Assembly: GCF_964204645.1 (NCBI RefSeq)
Contig: NC_134026.1
Coordinates: forward strand, 21,036,650 to 21,100,649
DNA: 64,000 nt
Reading direction: 5' to 3'
Source: Tubulanus polymorphus
Lineage: Eukaryota > Nemertea > Palaeonemertea > Tubulaniformes > Tubulanidae
The translations under genes were made by a program, and so were the position numbers. This document shows positions 38,121 to 53,100 of the stretch, piece after piece; positions within the stretch are counted from its first letter, which is position 1, and each line of letters begins with the position of its first letter. Below the pieces are notes generated by a model. The model was given only the letters and a program-made list of their open reading frames with translations. It was not told where the DNA came from and searched no databases.

Positions 38121-41100
38121 GTACGACGATCCGGCTTAGTAGGAACCTTCGAGGGGCTGTGGGTAGGGTTCATGTCCCGGCTCGGCCTGAAGTACATGTA
38201 AATGAAGGTGAATCCAGCGAGATGCCCCATGTCTCACAATTGACCCATTGGCAGCCTTGTCAACTAATTTGGTTAAATTCTTCCCTGTAACAGTGCTAAC
38301 AGTGTTATTCGAGTATTCGAACTGGGTCCTGTAGATTTGAAAACTTAGTAATTCGATAATAAACTTAGATAAACTCAATGAATGCAGTCTAATCGTGGCC
38401 TTAATTCGAATCTTAACTGATTTTCAAATTCGTTTATTTCAGTTTCTATCATTCGCGTTCGCAAGTGCAAACCAGCAGTAACACTCAGTTCACGCCTCGC
38501 ATAAAACTCGGAATTAAATCGCAGAACGCACAAAAGGTGGGCAACTAAACTGATGAAATTCAGAGAGTATAGAATTCCAAACCGGTTTAGCGGGGTTCCA
38601 TATACTGTTTTGTAAATGCGAATATTGATCGTTTCAATCCTTTCCTCTTTCAGAACCACAAAGACAGAAGGGAATCATCTACATGTGAGTGCCATCAATA
38701 CCTTGGAAAATAAGCTTACAAATATGTAACTGTCATCGTAATTCTTTCAAGTTGAGATATCTTAAAAGTGGCGACTGACTGGCATTAGTGTGCAGGAACT
38801 AATGAGATATCTCATAGCGGGCAGACAGCTTATGGATTTTACAATCAAGATATTATGAAAAAAATGTATGCATTCGCTGAATGATTTCATTTTCAGTTAT
38901 TAACATGCATACGGCTTGTCACCTGCCGGTATCGGATTCGAGTCCGGATAATTTCCCCTTCGTTGACTACGATGAATACGACGCCCAAGTGTTCAAACCA
39001 CCGAGTGCTCGTCTCATGAAAGGGTATGTATATCTAATATTAGCCATTCTGTTATGCTATATTTGACACACAGTTTTATTAGCGTATCATTATTTTTGAA
39101 TTTTTTCAATGAAATGTCTGCGTCTGATCTAATTACGGTATTGATGGAATGTCGATTTCTGATTACTATGTGACTTTGTGATGTGAAATGTGTCTGACTC
39201 AACATGTCAAACACAGTTAGCAATGGCCTATCGGGAAAAAACATTTTTCTTAAATATTACAATTGCTTCTTGATGAAACAAGGCACTGGGGATAAGTGTC
39301 TTGCCCAGGGATAGTGGTATTGTATCGAGAGTTAGGACCAACAACCTGGAATTCTCGAACTATTCACCTTAAACATGTATATTCGAATATCGCGAACTGA
39401 AAATTAATCTAACCTTGTAGAAACGAAGCATCCGATATAATAAAACCGATGTAAGTATGAGACGATATGATACAGAAGAACACTGTTCATGCGTATATAT
39501 CTATGGGGGTTGTACGTACTTGCGTACGCACTAGCTTGTAGTATCATTTGAAATCAGGAGTGAAAGGACTTCAGTGGTGGCTGAGCATATATGTTATGAT
39601 ATCTATGAGAATATGTTGCGATCACTTTGTGTAAATTCTTTTCGTTGTGTTGTACGCGTGACTCTCGTTTTCTAATCGCATGTTATTTCTGTACGCTATA
39701 TACCGAGTTGTTAGAAGAAAAGCTTCTTGCTTCTTTTGGAAGTTCTAACTTGTTTTCCTTATTTGGTATTTTCACTAGACGATGTATATAGGTTTCTAGA
39801 AAATTTTTAACATCTGCTGTCAAAGGAAAGTGGGGCATTTCACTTTTTTTTGTTGATTATTTGTTAAATCATTGCTGTAAAAGAAACTTTTTTGTTTGAT
39901 TTTGTCACTTGAAACTGGTTTCATTTGAATTGGTAGAAAATTTGCAGCTGATTGTTCATGATTAATGTGTTATCATTGGCCAGTTTAGTCTGCTTTTTTA
40001 AGAATCTTCCTCAAATGTTTCACTTCTCTGGACTTCTGATATGCTGAATTTGAAAATGTGCATTTGGGTACGACTACAATCTAGGCTATGTTTGCTTGTT
40101 CTGAAAGTAGGAAAAGAAAATACATTTCAACCTTTTTAGTTGGCAATCTTGCTCGAATGAAAAATAATGTTGAATATTTTGCTGTCGATTTTGTTTTCAA
40201 GTTATCTTAGTTGTGTGGCTAGTAGCCTGTGACTACCTCGTCGTTATTCTGGAAGTGAGACGATTCTGATAGAAATCTTTTCTGTTTCTCATCAGTAAAG
40301 TGAAAGGTGGCTCTAATCGCCTGATGCCGCGAACGTTCAGCGACGCGATGAAGAATAAAAAACCGCGCATGCGCCACCTATCTGACGATTATCACGGTTT
40401 CGTCGATAAGACATCGAGGTCCAGTAGCTCCTATACGATATCGATACCTAATCTGTCGGCCACGACTAAAGAAACGATCTCCAACTCATTAGAAAGTATG
40501 TATCTTCTGAAATTAAGACTTGTATTTAACCGGGGAGGCTTAGCCAAAATGAAGAGATTTCTTTTGTCAATGATATTTGTCTATTTGTTTAAGTCTATCT
40601 CGTAGAGAGTTCCATAAGTAACAATTTGGTAGATATATCATCAGGTTCTGTTGGGCAATACACGGTTTATAGAAATTGTTGCCCCAATCGTTTTGAGCAT
40701 ATAGCAAACTTCAGTTATGTGGAAGTATTTACTACACTGTTACTTATGGAACTCTCAACAATGTGCATTTAACAAATAGACGAATATCATCGACAAAAAA
40801 ATCTCTTCATTCTGATCGCCTGTTAGGAGATATGTTCAAATGAAGCAAAAAGGTTTAACCAAGCCCATGAAAACGTTTGCGAGACTTTATTAGAAGAGCC
40901 ACATTCCTTCCGCTAGCATTTGCTGCTAGTTTATAAAGCATTTTTCTATATACGGGGTGATGCTTTCATTTTTCAGATCATCGAGTGTCGAGTCATGAAT
41001 CACTTGATTCAGCGGCTAGTGAAGATTCGTTCGGTGTACGGTTCGTAGTCGGCAGCGACAGTTCGGTCGGCGGGCACTTCATCGCGCAGGCGCAAAAAGA

Positions 41101-44100
41101 GATGCGGCCTCACCGAGCGCTGATCAACCCGTTCGCGCCGATGAGAATGAATTTCAAAATGACGTCGAATCGTCGCCGGTGGATACATGCGTTTCCTGTC
41201 GGTGAGTTTAAAAAGATATATTTCACAATAAATAGATCAGATAGGCAGGGTCCCTACGACTACTTGATTCCTTAAAAATTCCTTCAAAACAGAAAATGCT
41301 TGAGGTGCTTGAAACTCCTTTGAATTGAACAAAATGCCCAAAAAACTCCTTTAAAACTCCTTCAATTTTGAGAAATAGGCCAGAATCAGGATTTGTTTTA
41401 CCCACTTAGGCAGTAACAAAATTAGAAACCAAGTTCAGCACCACTGAATTGATGGTTTACCGAGATAAGCAGTGCTGATTTAAGAGGAATCCACAGTAAT
41501 TGGGATATGAAAGTTATGTGCAGACACTCCTCGAAATCTGAAATTTTCTCCTTTATAACTCCTTTATCCAGAAATGACTGATACTGATCTGTAGGGGCCC
41601 TGAGAGGGGCCCAATTGCTCAAAGGTTGACTTTTTAAGTTTACAGTGATTTAGGATAAGTGATTTAGGGAGGATTTAAACTACTTTGTCACCATGGTAGA
41701 TACGTTTTTATCTGATCACCCGTAGGTCCACAGGGGACAGCCATTCAACCACATCACCGACAAGACAAGAAAGATTTACAGTCTTCGAACCTGGCCATTT
41801 CGGTACCAACCAAAGAAGTTGTACAGGTATTCAAAATCAAATAGTCCACTTATTTTCACAATTCATGAATTGTTCATGGATCTTTCTCTTCATTTAGGCG
41901 GCCCAGTTGGCTGTAGAGGCCAGAAAGCAAAGGTCCAGACAAGAAAGTACAGATATTGACCCAAGGTAAAGCTTTTTCAATGGACACGTCGTAATGTAAC
42001 CCTTATACATAGTAAAAAACCATTATTTTAATGTCAATTGACTTGAGTTAACTACACATTAGATTTATCCAACAAAAAACCTAGTTACTATTGCTGAGGA
42101 ATCAATGAGAGATCATAGAAATGATTTCTGGGCCCAGCTGGCTGCATGACTTGAGTAAAAGATTCTACATGATTAGATTGGCTTTCACTATGAGAACCGA
42201 AATAGGCTTAAAGTGTTGCTAAATCTGGGTCCAGTTACTCAGTCAAGTCTAAATTGAACACCAGTATTTTGCTCCTTAGCCAATCTAAAGACTTAAGATC
42301 CTTAGAGAGTTTAACGCGCTATTAGACTTATATCACAACTAGACTGTGCAATGTACCGGTCTATCAAACAAACTGCAGAGCTTTGATAAGCTGTGAGGTT
42401 TTTTTGTTTTTCGACCAGAACTCGGTCTCCAACTTTGACGCGTTGCAATAGCAGTTCTTCGACGTTGACGGCTCTTGGAATGAATATGAGTTCATCGGCT
42501 GCTACTGTGAATAGTGGTCCTCGCGCCAGTATACCGAACGTTGAAAGTGCAACTAGCCTCAGCAGTATGACGCAGACATATTCAGACACACGTAAGTTTC
42601 GATGAATCAAACATCGGCATGGCTACTACAACTATCATATTTCTTTCCTTCTTACGAATATTGCCCATGTTAGTCAATCCTCCCCCACCAGGGATTGGAA
42701 CCTGGTGGCATCGAGACTCGCCACCATACAAAACCCTGCCACACTAGCCCAAGTGCGCAGGTACATGCACAGCTTAGATGATGTCATTATTAGCCGATCA
42801 GAAATCCTGTTATATTTTAGCCCGGGTTTTTCCATGTAGAGTTTATCCATGAAATTTGCCTCAACGATTATACGACAACCGATCTGATTGGTGCCGCAAG
42901 TTTTCGTGTGGCAAACCTGCGCACCCGGTCTAGTGTGTCAGGGTTTCGTGTCGTGGCTGAGTCTAGCGATGCCATCAGGTTGGAATTCTTTTCGAGGAAG
43001 GATGATGTTAGTCCTGAGGGTCATATGCGAGCCTAACTTTTGCAGTGTCCTTTTAAATGAGGTTCCATTTTCAACGCCTAGATCGATCTTCAACAGCCAA
43101 TTTAATCGGACTATCAATAACCAGTATGACCAAAACTGCATTGCCATGAATTTAGAAAGAAGGAGACCACTTAGCTACTTTGAAAAGTGTTTATTATGCT
43201 TTCTTTGGGTCCTAGGCACTGATTCACTTTTAACTTCTGACCATGAATTTGTTTGAAATGTTAATTCATATTTTCGTATTAGGACGATTAGCCATCCCCG
43301 AATGCTGTGCGCCTTTGCAACAGCCTTCGTATACTAGCGTGCAAAAGAGGAGTAGTAAGTCAGTGTGTATACCCGGGGTGTGTCTCAAAATTGTTTTATG
43401 TAGATTTTCGAATGATATGTTGAATCGAAACATTGAAATTGAATGAAAAAATAATGTGATCCATCAGTTCGAAATTTTAAAGGAATAAAATACTTTTAAT
43501 ATAAAGGGAGAGCAAGCAATATAATTTTCTGTGTAGAAGTGAATCAATTTCCCTTTGACCGAAATCTTTTTATCACACATATGTATTATCTATTCCACCT
43601 CAGACAGTGTTATACCCAGTATGTTAAAATACAGTATAATCTGCTAAATGGGGTTCGTTTTCATCCTATAGGCTGCTTGCATTTGAATAAGCCGGGGTGT
43701 AGATTATAACCTACTTTTAATATGGATTTTATATGGGTTCTGGGGCGCGTCTGTTGCGAGACCCTTATTTTCATACTGTGTGTCTGTCTTTCAACAATTT
43801 AGCTTAGTTAATAGTGGGTCGATCTAGATGAAACTTTGTGCGAGTATGGGGGTCTAGTTGCGCAGGGCAAAGAATGGGCCCAGTGCGCCGCCTAGTGGCA
43901 GAACTAGGCAATAAAAACAGGTTTTAAGCCACATGACCTTGAATATGACATCATAACTGAGGAATGGTGTCGAAATACAAAAATGTGTCTAGACAAAATT
44001 TAGTTTTTGGCCCTAGATACAACATCCAATGGGGACAAAAGCATGGTAATTTCGGAGTTTGAGCTTGAGCCCGAGAACTGTTGTCGCTTGTGGATTGTTT

Positions 44101-47100
44101 AGATTAGTTTCATCAGTTCAAAATCATCCGGATTAAGCAGGTTCTACTGGTTTACCCCACCAACCGTGTATGTATTCATTCCCTTCTATTCCATACCTTT
44201 AATGTGGTCATTTTACTCGACGATCTGATTTTTAGCTATGATTATCGCTGATCGGCAAAATGAAATAGTAGGTATATGTACTGTATTTGAAAATGAAGTA
44301 CAAAATGAAAAAAAAAACAATTAAAGTGTTTACAGGTTTCATCGTGCATTGTGACGTCAGCAACATCCCCGATACCACGTATTTGAATAAAGACCCGTTT
44401 TTATACAGAATCGATGATGGTGAAAATATGTGTGACTTCTATTTTAGATTCGTTCAGCAACGCGAGCATCGGATTGATCAAGCAGGATAGTGATGCATGT
44501 AAGATTCATTGTAAATGTTTCACCAGTTCCACGGTTGTGGGTGAAATTTGACTCTTAAGATCTGAAAACGAATGTCTCTAAGTCTCTATTATTTAGAGTG
44601 TCTACAACACTGAAGGCCGATGAAGTTAGTCTCTGAGTTATGAGATAAATTTTACCTCAGAGTAAAGAATTGCTTCGTTTACCGCATTCAAATGTTCACC
44701 CGCAACTACGGCGCTCGGTTCTGCTTAAAGAGCTGTAAAAAAATTGTAGCAACTGAGATGAATCTTTCGTTATCAATGGCTATAGGGCTCATTTGGTTGA
44801 ATTGTGTGGTAGAAAGCTTTGAAATTTTGTCGTTTATTTACTACTTCTTACGAGGTGTGTTAGCTTTATCTATCAGTTGGAAGCTTGTCAACATCTTTGA
44901 ACATTATCTCATTATTGTAGATATTTCATTAGTATTTCTGTTGTTGTAAATTTCTGTAAAACGGCTGAAAAGCATGGTCACTACTTGTAATACTCCTCAT
45001 TCGAAGCCGGTCTTATGTTTGCGTTTCCTTGTTGCTTCGTTGCAATTTCATTGGTTCGATGCCAACACTATAACAATCCAGTTCCACGCTTCTGGAATCA
45101 GTCTATTTCACAAAATATTCAAGTTTTGATCCGAGATTTTAGAGAGCTTGGTCCGATTTCACAATTCGAGTGCCGAAAATCTTATAAAAGATAAAAGCCG
45201 CGATAAAAGATAAAATCACACAACCATTTTTGGCCTCTGCCTGATCCGTGCAAATTTGGCCTGGGTTGAATCGTCTTCGCGCGATCGTGGCTAACATCTA
45301 TCTAATGACAGCGAAGCAATGGAATTTCACCGTTAAAAGATTTGTACCATTCTACATGTAAAGCAGGCTCCACTTGATGAATTTTTTGGAGATCCTCTAT
45401 GCTAATCTCGGTTTCATTTCATCGGATTTGCTCATTTGTAGCGACGTCCAATTATCTGCGTTATAGGATCATGTTAGACGATATCGTTTATTTCAGATCT
45501 GGTCGGACAGAGTTGCTTTTTCATACCTCCTCACGACGAGGAGTTGTTAAAGCCCAACGAGGGTCAGTCTCAGAATCATTTTCAAGGCATGAATTTCGTC
45601 GATTAAACAAAACGGAAATCGTGTCGCGAACACTTTTTCGTGTGCATGTTTTCTATTCTGTAAAAAATCTAATTCTGAAATATTCGAATTTTGCCAGAAA
45701 ATTCAGCAAACATCGTTATTATGTCAGACTTTCCCCTGGTTTATGGTCTCATATCTATTTTCATGATTCCCATTTCTCATTTTCAAATCACTATTTTAGA
45801 ATCTTTTTTTTCTAATCAAAATGAAAACCGAATAGCTTCATAACTTATTATATAATACATCTTATGTGCAGTTGATACTCGATTATCCACCACCCTTGGT
45901 CGTCCGCCTTTACTTTAAAATACCTGATTACGTAAACTTAGTTCTTTGTTATTGATTATATTCGGTTTTCCGCCACCCTTCATTGCATTGCATTTGCCAA
46001 CAAAGCACTGGTCCAAACAGTGGCGGATAGTCGAGAATTGACTGCGTAGCTTGATGCCGCAATTGCATTGTTGATAGTCGAGGAGATACACGATATGAGA
46101 TGAATATGTGAGAGAAATCCCGCAAAAATCATCTACCATACAATAATATTTACCATCAAACAAGGCCATAGGTCTTTAAACAGACAGCCTATTAGAATTG
46201 AGATAGCATATAAACCTTCTACTCGAGAACTTCATCATCTTTGGACATATCTGAGCATCTTTGGCTGAATTATTGCGCGATTTATCTCGTATATTCATCG
46301 TGGATGTTTTCGAAGTACCGTGGTAAGATATTATCGGTCGAATCTCCGAATTAAAAGTACATAACTACAAAACTAATACTGGTTACGATAATTTTGTCGT
46401 GAAACATATGCCGTAAGTAAGCTTAAACTTTAACGAAAACGTCTGTGTCAACAAAAGGTTGAAGTTCTGCATCAAAATGTTTTTGGTCTCGTGTATACAC
46501 GTGCGGTATTTTGATATAGTTCCAAACAACTACTTTCGAACGATCTTCAATTACAACGTTTTCTATGACTAGGTTGGCGATGCTCATCCGCCAATATTTG
46601 TCAGAAATCTGAGAACGAAGTATTCTCAAACATCGATCTCTTTATGCTTTGCTTTTAGATCATCGTGACAGTGTTAGCAGTTTGTCTGGTATCAACTCTA
46701 GTTCGGGAAATCTGGACAATGTTACTAGTAATGGATGTAAGCAGCTTTTTCACTAAATTTCTCTCTAAAAACACAGTATCCTGTCTAACCAACAACTTAC
46801 ATACGTGTTGCAATACTTAATCATTAATTTTTTCCACTAACTAGGATAGTTTCTGGGCTACATGTTTCACAAAAACTCAGTGATGTGTGTATGGTATTAC
46901 AATGATGGCTGATTGCGGCAATTCACAAAATAAATACATGCATCATTTATATCACCTGAATGAGTGAGCTATAATGTCAAATCAATGGCTGCCAACTGTT
47001 CCAGATTTTCTCGATTTTTTTCACTTTTCGTCTGAGAAATATTGATTTGATTTGTTTGATGTGCTCAGAGTAAATAACCTTTGATCACTGAAAGTTTTCT

Positions 47101-50100
47101 TTCATATTCGATTGATCAATTTGGCTTGTTACTGACAGCATTTTCCAGAGGTTGGCAGCCTTGTAATAATTTCTGCATCTGAAAATGACAAAATTTGAAA
47201 ATGAGCTTTATTTTGATATGGTCGAATTCGCTATTGATAATTTTGGTCTGAATCAGCCATCATACTTGTTGCACTTTCGTTGTGATGTGATGTTAATCGT
47301 GCACGTGAGATTGAAGAATCGTAAAAATGTAGTGCGGGTCTAACTGTTTCGTAATACACATGTATCTATTCTCTCTTTACCTTTCATGTAGGCACGCCGC
47401 ATATTGAGCATACTAGTTCGGGAAGCCTTAGCCATCTCCTTCAGGCTACAGCTACTAGTAAGATAAAACCTTTCGCGTATACGATCGTTTTTTTGATTCA
47501 AAATTGATTCTTTTTATCAGTTCAGAATTGTTCCGATTATATTTCGACCAGAGATTTTTGAACGGTCTATTTTTAGTTCTCAATAGACTGGTTTTATAGA
47601 CTGGTTCTAACTTGAACTCGATTCCAATTCAAGGGCAGGTTTAGGGGGTGGATGGGGTGGAAAATTTCAATGTGCCCTCCAACAAAAAGTATGGAAAATC
47701 GTTTTTTGCTATGACAAACGAGATGAAAAATAAATCGAATTGGGCCCTAATAAGAGCCAGTGTAGCCCTTTTTGTCTTAAATTTTCTGTTGGAGGGCCAC
47801 CGAAGTTTGGTGCTTGAAGCCCCTGCATTGTCAAATCTGCCCCTTTCATCAAATTCAGTGCCCATTCAAATTTTCCCATTCTAAGTATCCTAGATCCGCC
47901 CTTGCAGTTAGTCAATAGTTAACCCCGAAGTTTAAGTTAACAATGCAATGGTATGTAAAACCAGCCTCCGTGTATGGTTACGCGCTAGTGATATGCATCA
48001 AAATATGGTTTCTGGTTGTGAAGTGGTGATTCCCCATGCAGATTATCTACATATATGAAATTTTAGTACAGTAAACTAATGAATATATGTATAATTTTGT
48101 ATGAAAATCTTTGAACTTATCTAATGTATGCATATCTCATACATGTATTTATGTATTTTCACGTCTTCAAAGATACAATATATCCGTAGTTTACTGTTAT
48201 TCGAACATGTATTTTTAAGCACAAATGGAAAGTATGAGTGGGTTTGCCTGGTTGGTAGAGGTTTTCTTAATCTGGAAAGTTGCGGTTTTAGCTTTCATGA
48301 TCATAAATTGACAGATTGCCTAGTATGAGCTTTCAACTATTAGAATGAATTGAATAAGAATTAACTTGGTAATTAGGCGAACTTCAGGTTTCATAGTTAG
48401 TCGACTAGTGATCGGAGCTAATAACCGAACCCACTATAGTTCTAGTTCGGTCGTTACATATGTCACGGTGTCAGTCATCTTGGAACTAGATCTGGTCTAC
48501 AGCTATACAGTAATTAGATTTTTTGTGGTTCGCTGGACTATAGTTCTGACTAACTAACATTCACTTTCACTCATCAATACTAATAATGTCCTCGTTTGAC
48601 CTCAGTATTGTGTTGTGTATTCCTGTCAAATTTATCTTTACGAAATAAAACTTCTATTATATTTAAAACAGTTTCACTTAGCAAATAGTTGACCAACTCC
48701 GATAACCAAAGTTCGCCCAGGTTATCCACTGATAGTGTACATAATAATTACGGTATGTCATTGCAGTAGGATAAATCAATTTGTAGTGAATGATTTGATT
48801 GTCCCTGCAGTAAAGATGTCACTCTTTCTTAATTTACAATTGTTTCCTACGCTCGACCTATATGCGATGTATATTTCTCTGCATATGATTTTACAGTCGC
48901 CTTCTATTAATATCGTTGTACGTGATGTATTTTTCCCATAGCGTCAAGTCGTGGCCGAACTCCTACTCACGGGAAACGCTTGGCTGCGATTCTGAAAGAA
49001 ATGGACGATCCGAAGGGATGTTGGCTCGGTGGCCCAACCGGTGAACAAGACTGGAGTCCTAACCTCACTACCGGTAATTGATCAAATCGCTAACTATTGT
49101 GCCGTTTTATCATATTTGTCAAGTTCAACAGTTGTTCCACAATATCATCAAGTTCCACAGTTGGGAGTTCATCTTGACTCGAGCATTACGATGAATGAAG
49201 GGTCGCAATGAGTTTCATTTCTACTTAAGTTCAAACTACCAGTAACTATTCTGACAAACTAAAAACTTTGTAACTGTGACTGAGAGTTAGTCCATGTCAA
49301 TTAAAGAGGGTTGTTAATATAGTTATCAGTCCAGGGATGTTAATATGCCAGATAATGTCCAGTAAAGGTCCCCAGGGATGTTACTATGCCAGATAGGCCT
49401 AATGTCCATTTAAGCTCCCTGGGGATTTGATTTTGGTTTGAATTACCAGTAGTTTAGTAGATGAGAAACTAATGAACTTGTCATTGTCATTTCAATGTAT
49501 TCAACATATTTGACTTATTCGGCTGGTTCAATGCAATTGGCTGCCAATCGGACTATTTGTGTTAATTCTGATGTATCTCTTTAATACTGGTAGGTGTTGA
49601 TTGGAAGTCAATGACAGTACCCGCTGTTCTACCAATCACTACGGATTATTTCCCGGACATGGAAGCGCTGGAGAAATATTTCGTCTATACCGAGTATAGT
49701 CTTCTACCCGATGACTACAACAGCGACAACGAGTTTTTCCAAGCGTAAGATGCCTTCGAATTCGATGCAATCGAATCGAATTTATTTTTCTTACGGTATA
49801 TGAATGAGTTATGCGAGAAGGATTTTATTTTTACCGGTTTATTTTTTTTCTAGTCAGAAACGTGGTGAAGAAGACAGTAAATACCAACACAAACCGTTAA
49901 CCACTGTGCAGGTTTTTAGGGAACTAATCGCTCAAAGACTGGCCCAGGTTCGAAGAATATTGTTAAATCAAAAGAACTGATACCTCCGATAGTAAATCCA
50001 AAATTCTAAGCCTTGTATCATCCACTGGCATGTATGTGGAAAGAGAATAAGGTTGAGGGTAGATATCATTCGCATTTGCTACTGGGTTATTTGGCTTTCA

Positions 50101-53100
50101 TCTTTCAGTGAATCCTTGAGAAGGTTAAGTGCTAATAACTGAATGGACTTAAGTTCGTTCAAGTTGGAAAAATTAATGAGCAGATTGCCGAATCTTCTGT
50201 ATCATAGTTTTAATTCTCGTATCAATTATATTTCAGGGTTTTCAAATGGTCATTCTACCGAAAGTATCTCATTCTTTATCGAATAGCCAATGCACGACTC
50301 TCAGCTCGAGTCCACATTTTGGCGGCAGTTTAATGAGGGCTAGGTCGAGGTCTGAGCAATCCGTAAGTTTCAACGTGTATATAGACTAAGGATCTCTAAC
50401 ATTGGAAGAATCGATACCTTGCTTTTGATGCAACCATTTGTTTCAATTTGTTTATTGGGTCAATTTCTAGGAGGAATATCTGATGAGTATCGGACGTATT
50501 TTCCACAGAATAAACTGGACTGGCCCGAAAATAACAGTAACACGATACAGACCCAGGTAAACTGGATTTTGTATGTATGGAATGTACATGCAATGTCATT
50601 TATCAAAAGGGGTAGTTATCTCTTCCAGTGCTGACTAATTGATATCCTGAAGTCCTGGAGATTTGAAAATTTCGAAAAAATTCCACCCCAATCTGTTGTA
50701 TAACGGGAATACACAACAGTACGTCTACACCCCGGTGCAGTGTATCATTAGTTATTAATACTTCTCAATGTTCGACAGGCATTGTCATCTTTCAATAGAG
50801 ATAAAAACTAATTAATTATCAATACATTGCATTGCGGTGTACTTGCAAAGTCCATCACTGATTTGTACACTGTAATGCGATGTTGATGCAGTGAAAGGTT
50901 TAAACCTTGGTTCAACATGTACTTTCTCAATGAAACCAGTTGTTAACTCCATCTTGACTGTAGAACCTAGCCCTAATATTGTTGTTCTGCGATTTTCAAT
51001 TTTTTATTTTCACTTCAATGAATAATGTCGCTTTTCAGTTTTTCAAACTGAAAGACTGAAAGTACTCTTTTTTTAAGTATGAACTTTTTTCGATGCAGGC
51101 ACATGTCTCCGCAGTTGTTCGTTCATTATCGGTACCACTTGCTCGTTCCCGATGCGATGGATTATGATATTTCTTATAGCAATTTCTGCAACGAGCGTCT
51201 GGAAAACTACAACTGGAACTACATGGACCATTACATTTGTACGCGAGGCGAAAATGACTTCGGTCTGATGGAGGTAAGACGTAATTCTAAAAGGAAACTT
51301 CAAATTGTGGAGATTTAGCATAGGCATGTACGGTACATGTAGAAAGATTAATTTGCAAAAAACTTTGATTTTAGTCGCTCAAGTACTGGAGAAGTAAATT
51401 CTACTTATTACCACAAAATAATCCGGCTACTAAGAAGATTATCGATGCCACAAATCAGTAAGACAATGTCTACATGAAACAAGTGTCATCTCAACATAGG
51501 CACGGTTTCATAAGACTGTAGTGCTACATTTGCAATTGAGGTCACTGCATAATTAGAAAAAAGTAGAAATAAACTGATTTTGACTGCTGGACCCCGTTCC
51601 AAATTGTTTTATTCAAACGGAAAATAAGTTTGTTTTCAATTCTTTAATCTAGTGTCAAATTTAACTATTTTGGCTCAGGAGTTCAATAAAACTCCATTTC
51701 TGTGCAACCGGGTCTTGAGAGTGAATTTTCAACTATGTTACTTGAAAGCTAACTATCCATGTGTTAATGATGTAAAATGAAAATGGAAAGATGAAATGTT
51801 CCCGCGTGTCAAAAGCCAGTTGAATTACCCCGAATGTGACTAAACAATGTATCGTTTGTAATTTAGGCCAGAATTTCGGTGTGACATTTATGAGGAGAGG
51901 ACTACACCCGAAAAGCAGCAACTCGTTGAGGGATTTCTGCGTTACTTGGAAGCCATTAATAAAATTCGACGTCCGGGATCCACTCGTAGACCAAAGGTAT
52001 AAACGTGTCATTATTCCTCCTCCGTTGAACTTATTTTTTCGATTGATTCGCACGTATTTGTTTTCTCTAGACATGTTTTCATACTAAATTTATTTTCTGT
52101 TAACTGTTTTTCGAAACTTTCTTGACCTTTAATTCTTTATCGTAACTTTGTCACACAATAAATGGAAGAATCTCATATGTATGAGGGGGTACCATGCTCC
52201 TAACACAATGGCAAGATACTTATCGCATGTACGGTTTGACTGTTCAAATAATCATCAATTACACCCTTTTCATAGTATCATAGACACTGGGTATGATATC
52301 GCCATTTCCTTTCAATTAACCTCTTGAGCACTGCTGACAGCGATAGGTGTAATGCTGTAATCTTGGAGTAATCGTTTGACTACTCCAACCTAAAATGGGT
52401 TGGGGCAAAGCAGTGCTAATGTTTTGTCTGCTTCCCGTTACAAACATAAACCTATAGTTGGCAGAAATGTCAATGTTGATCTCCTTTTAAAAAATCACTT
52501 AGGCTAGAATAAATTGATACCTTGTTTCTCTTATCTGCAGAGTTTAAAAGTTGACCCAGCTGGCCGCCTGTGTTTCCTGTACATTAATCTTTTTCTATAG
52601 AATCACAATCAAGCTAACCATAACAGACACAGCAGCTATAGAAATAAATGGATTACAAATTTTGTGTGATTTACAAAATGACCTGTCCAATAAGGAGAAA
52701 CTAGGTATCATTTTTTTTTAGCCTAAAAAGCTCTAGAGCCAGTTGTACGGAAATATTTTAACTGAAAAACAGTTTAGCGTAACGTTTATAAAGTTATTTA
52801 ACGAATAAATCAAATTGATTTGTCAGGCTTGGCCCTCTACTAATGAATTATAGTGGTCCAGTAATCAAGAGGTTAAAGCACCTTTCTTCTCTGATCTCGA
52901 TTTCTTTGATCTAAAACTTGACTTCTGATCGCTAGTAGAAAATATACAAGACACGGGACATGTGTTTGCTTTATTGTTATCATTACTGACTATCGTTATA
53001 GTATTGTAATTATTATAAATATATATGATTATATCACACAGTGAATATCCGCTTAATCGGGATCATTTGGGACCGATGAGATTGACACTGTTTATGAGAT

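Noticed and set aside
42690-42775. A possible tRNA gene on the minus strand
   Set aside because: Box-like motifs exist but no cloverleaf or acceptor stem can be paired. The inverted relative 110 bp away points to a SINE.
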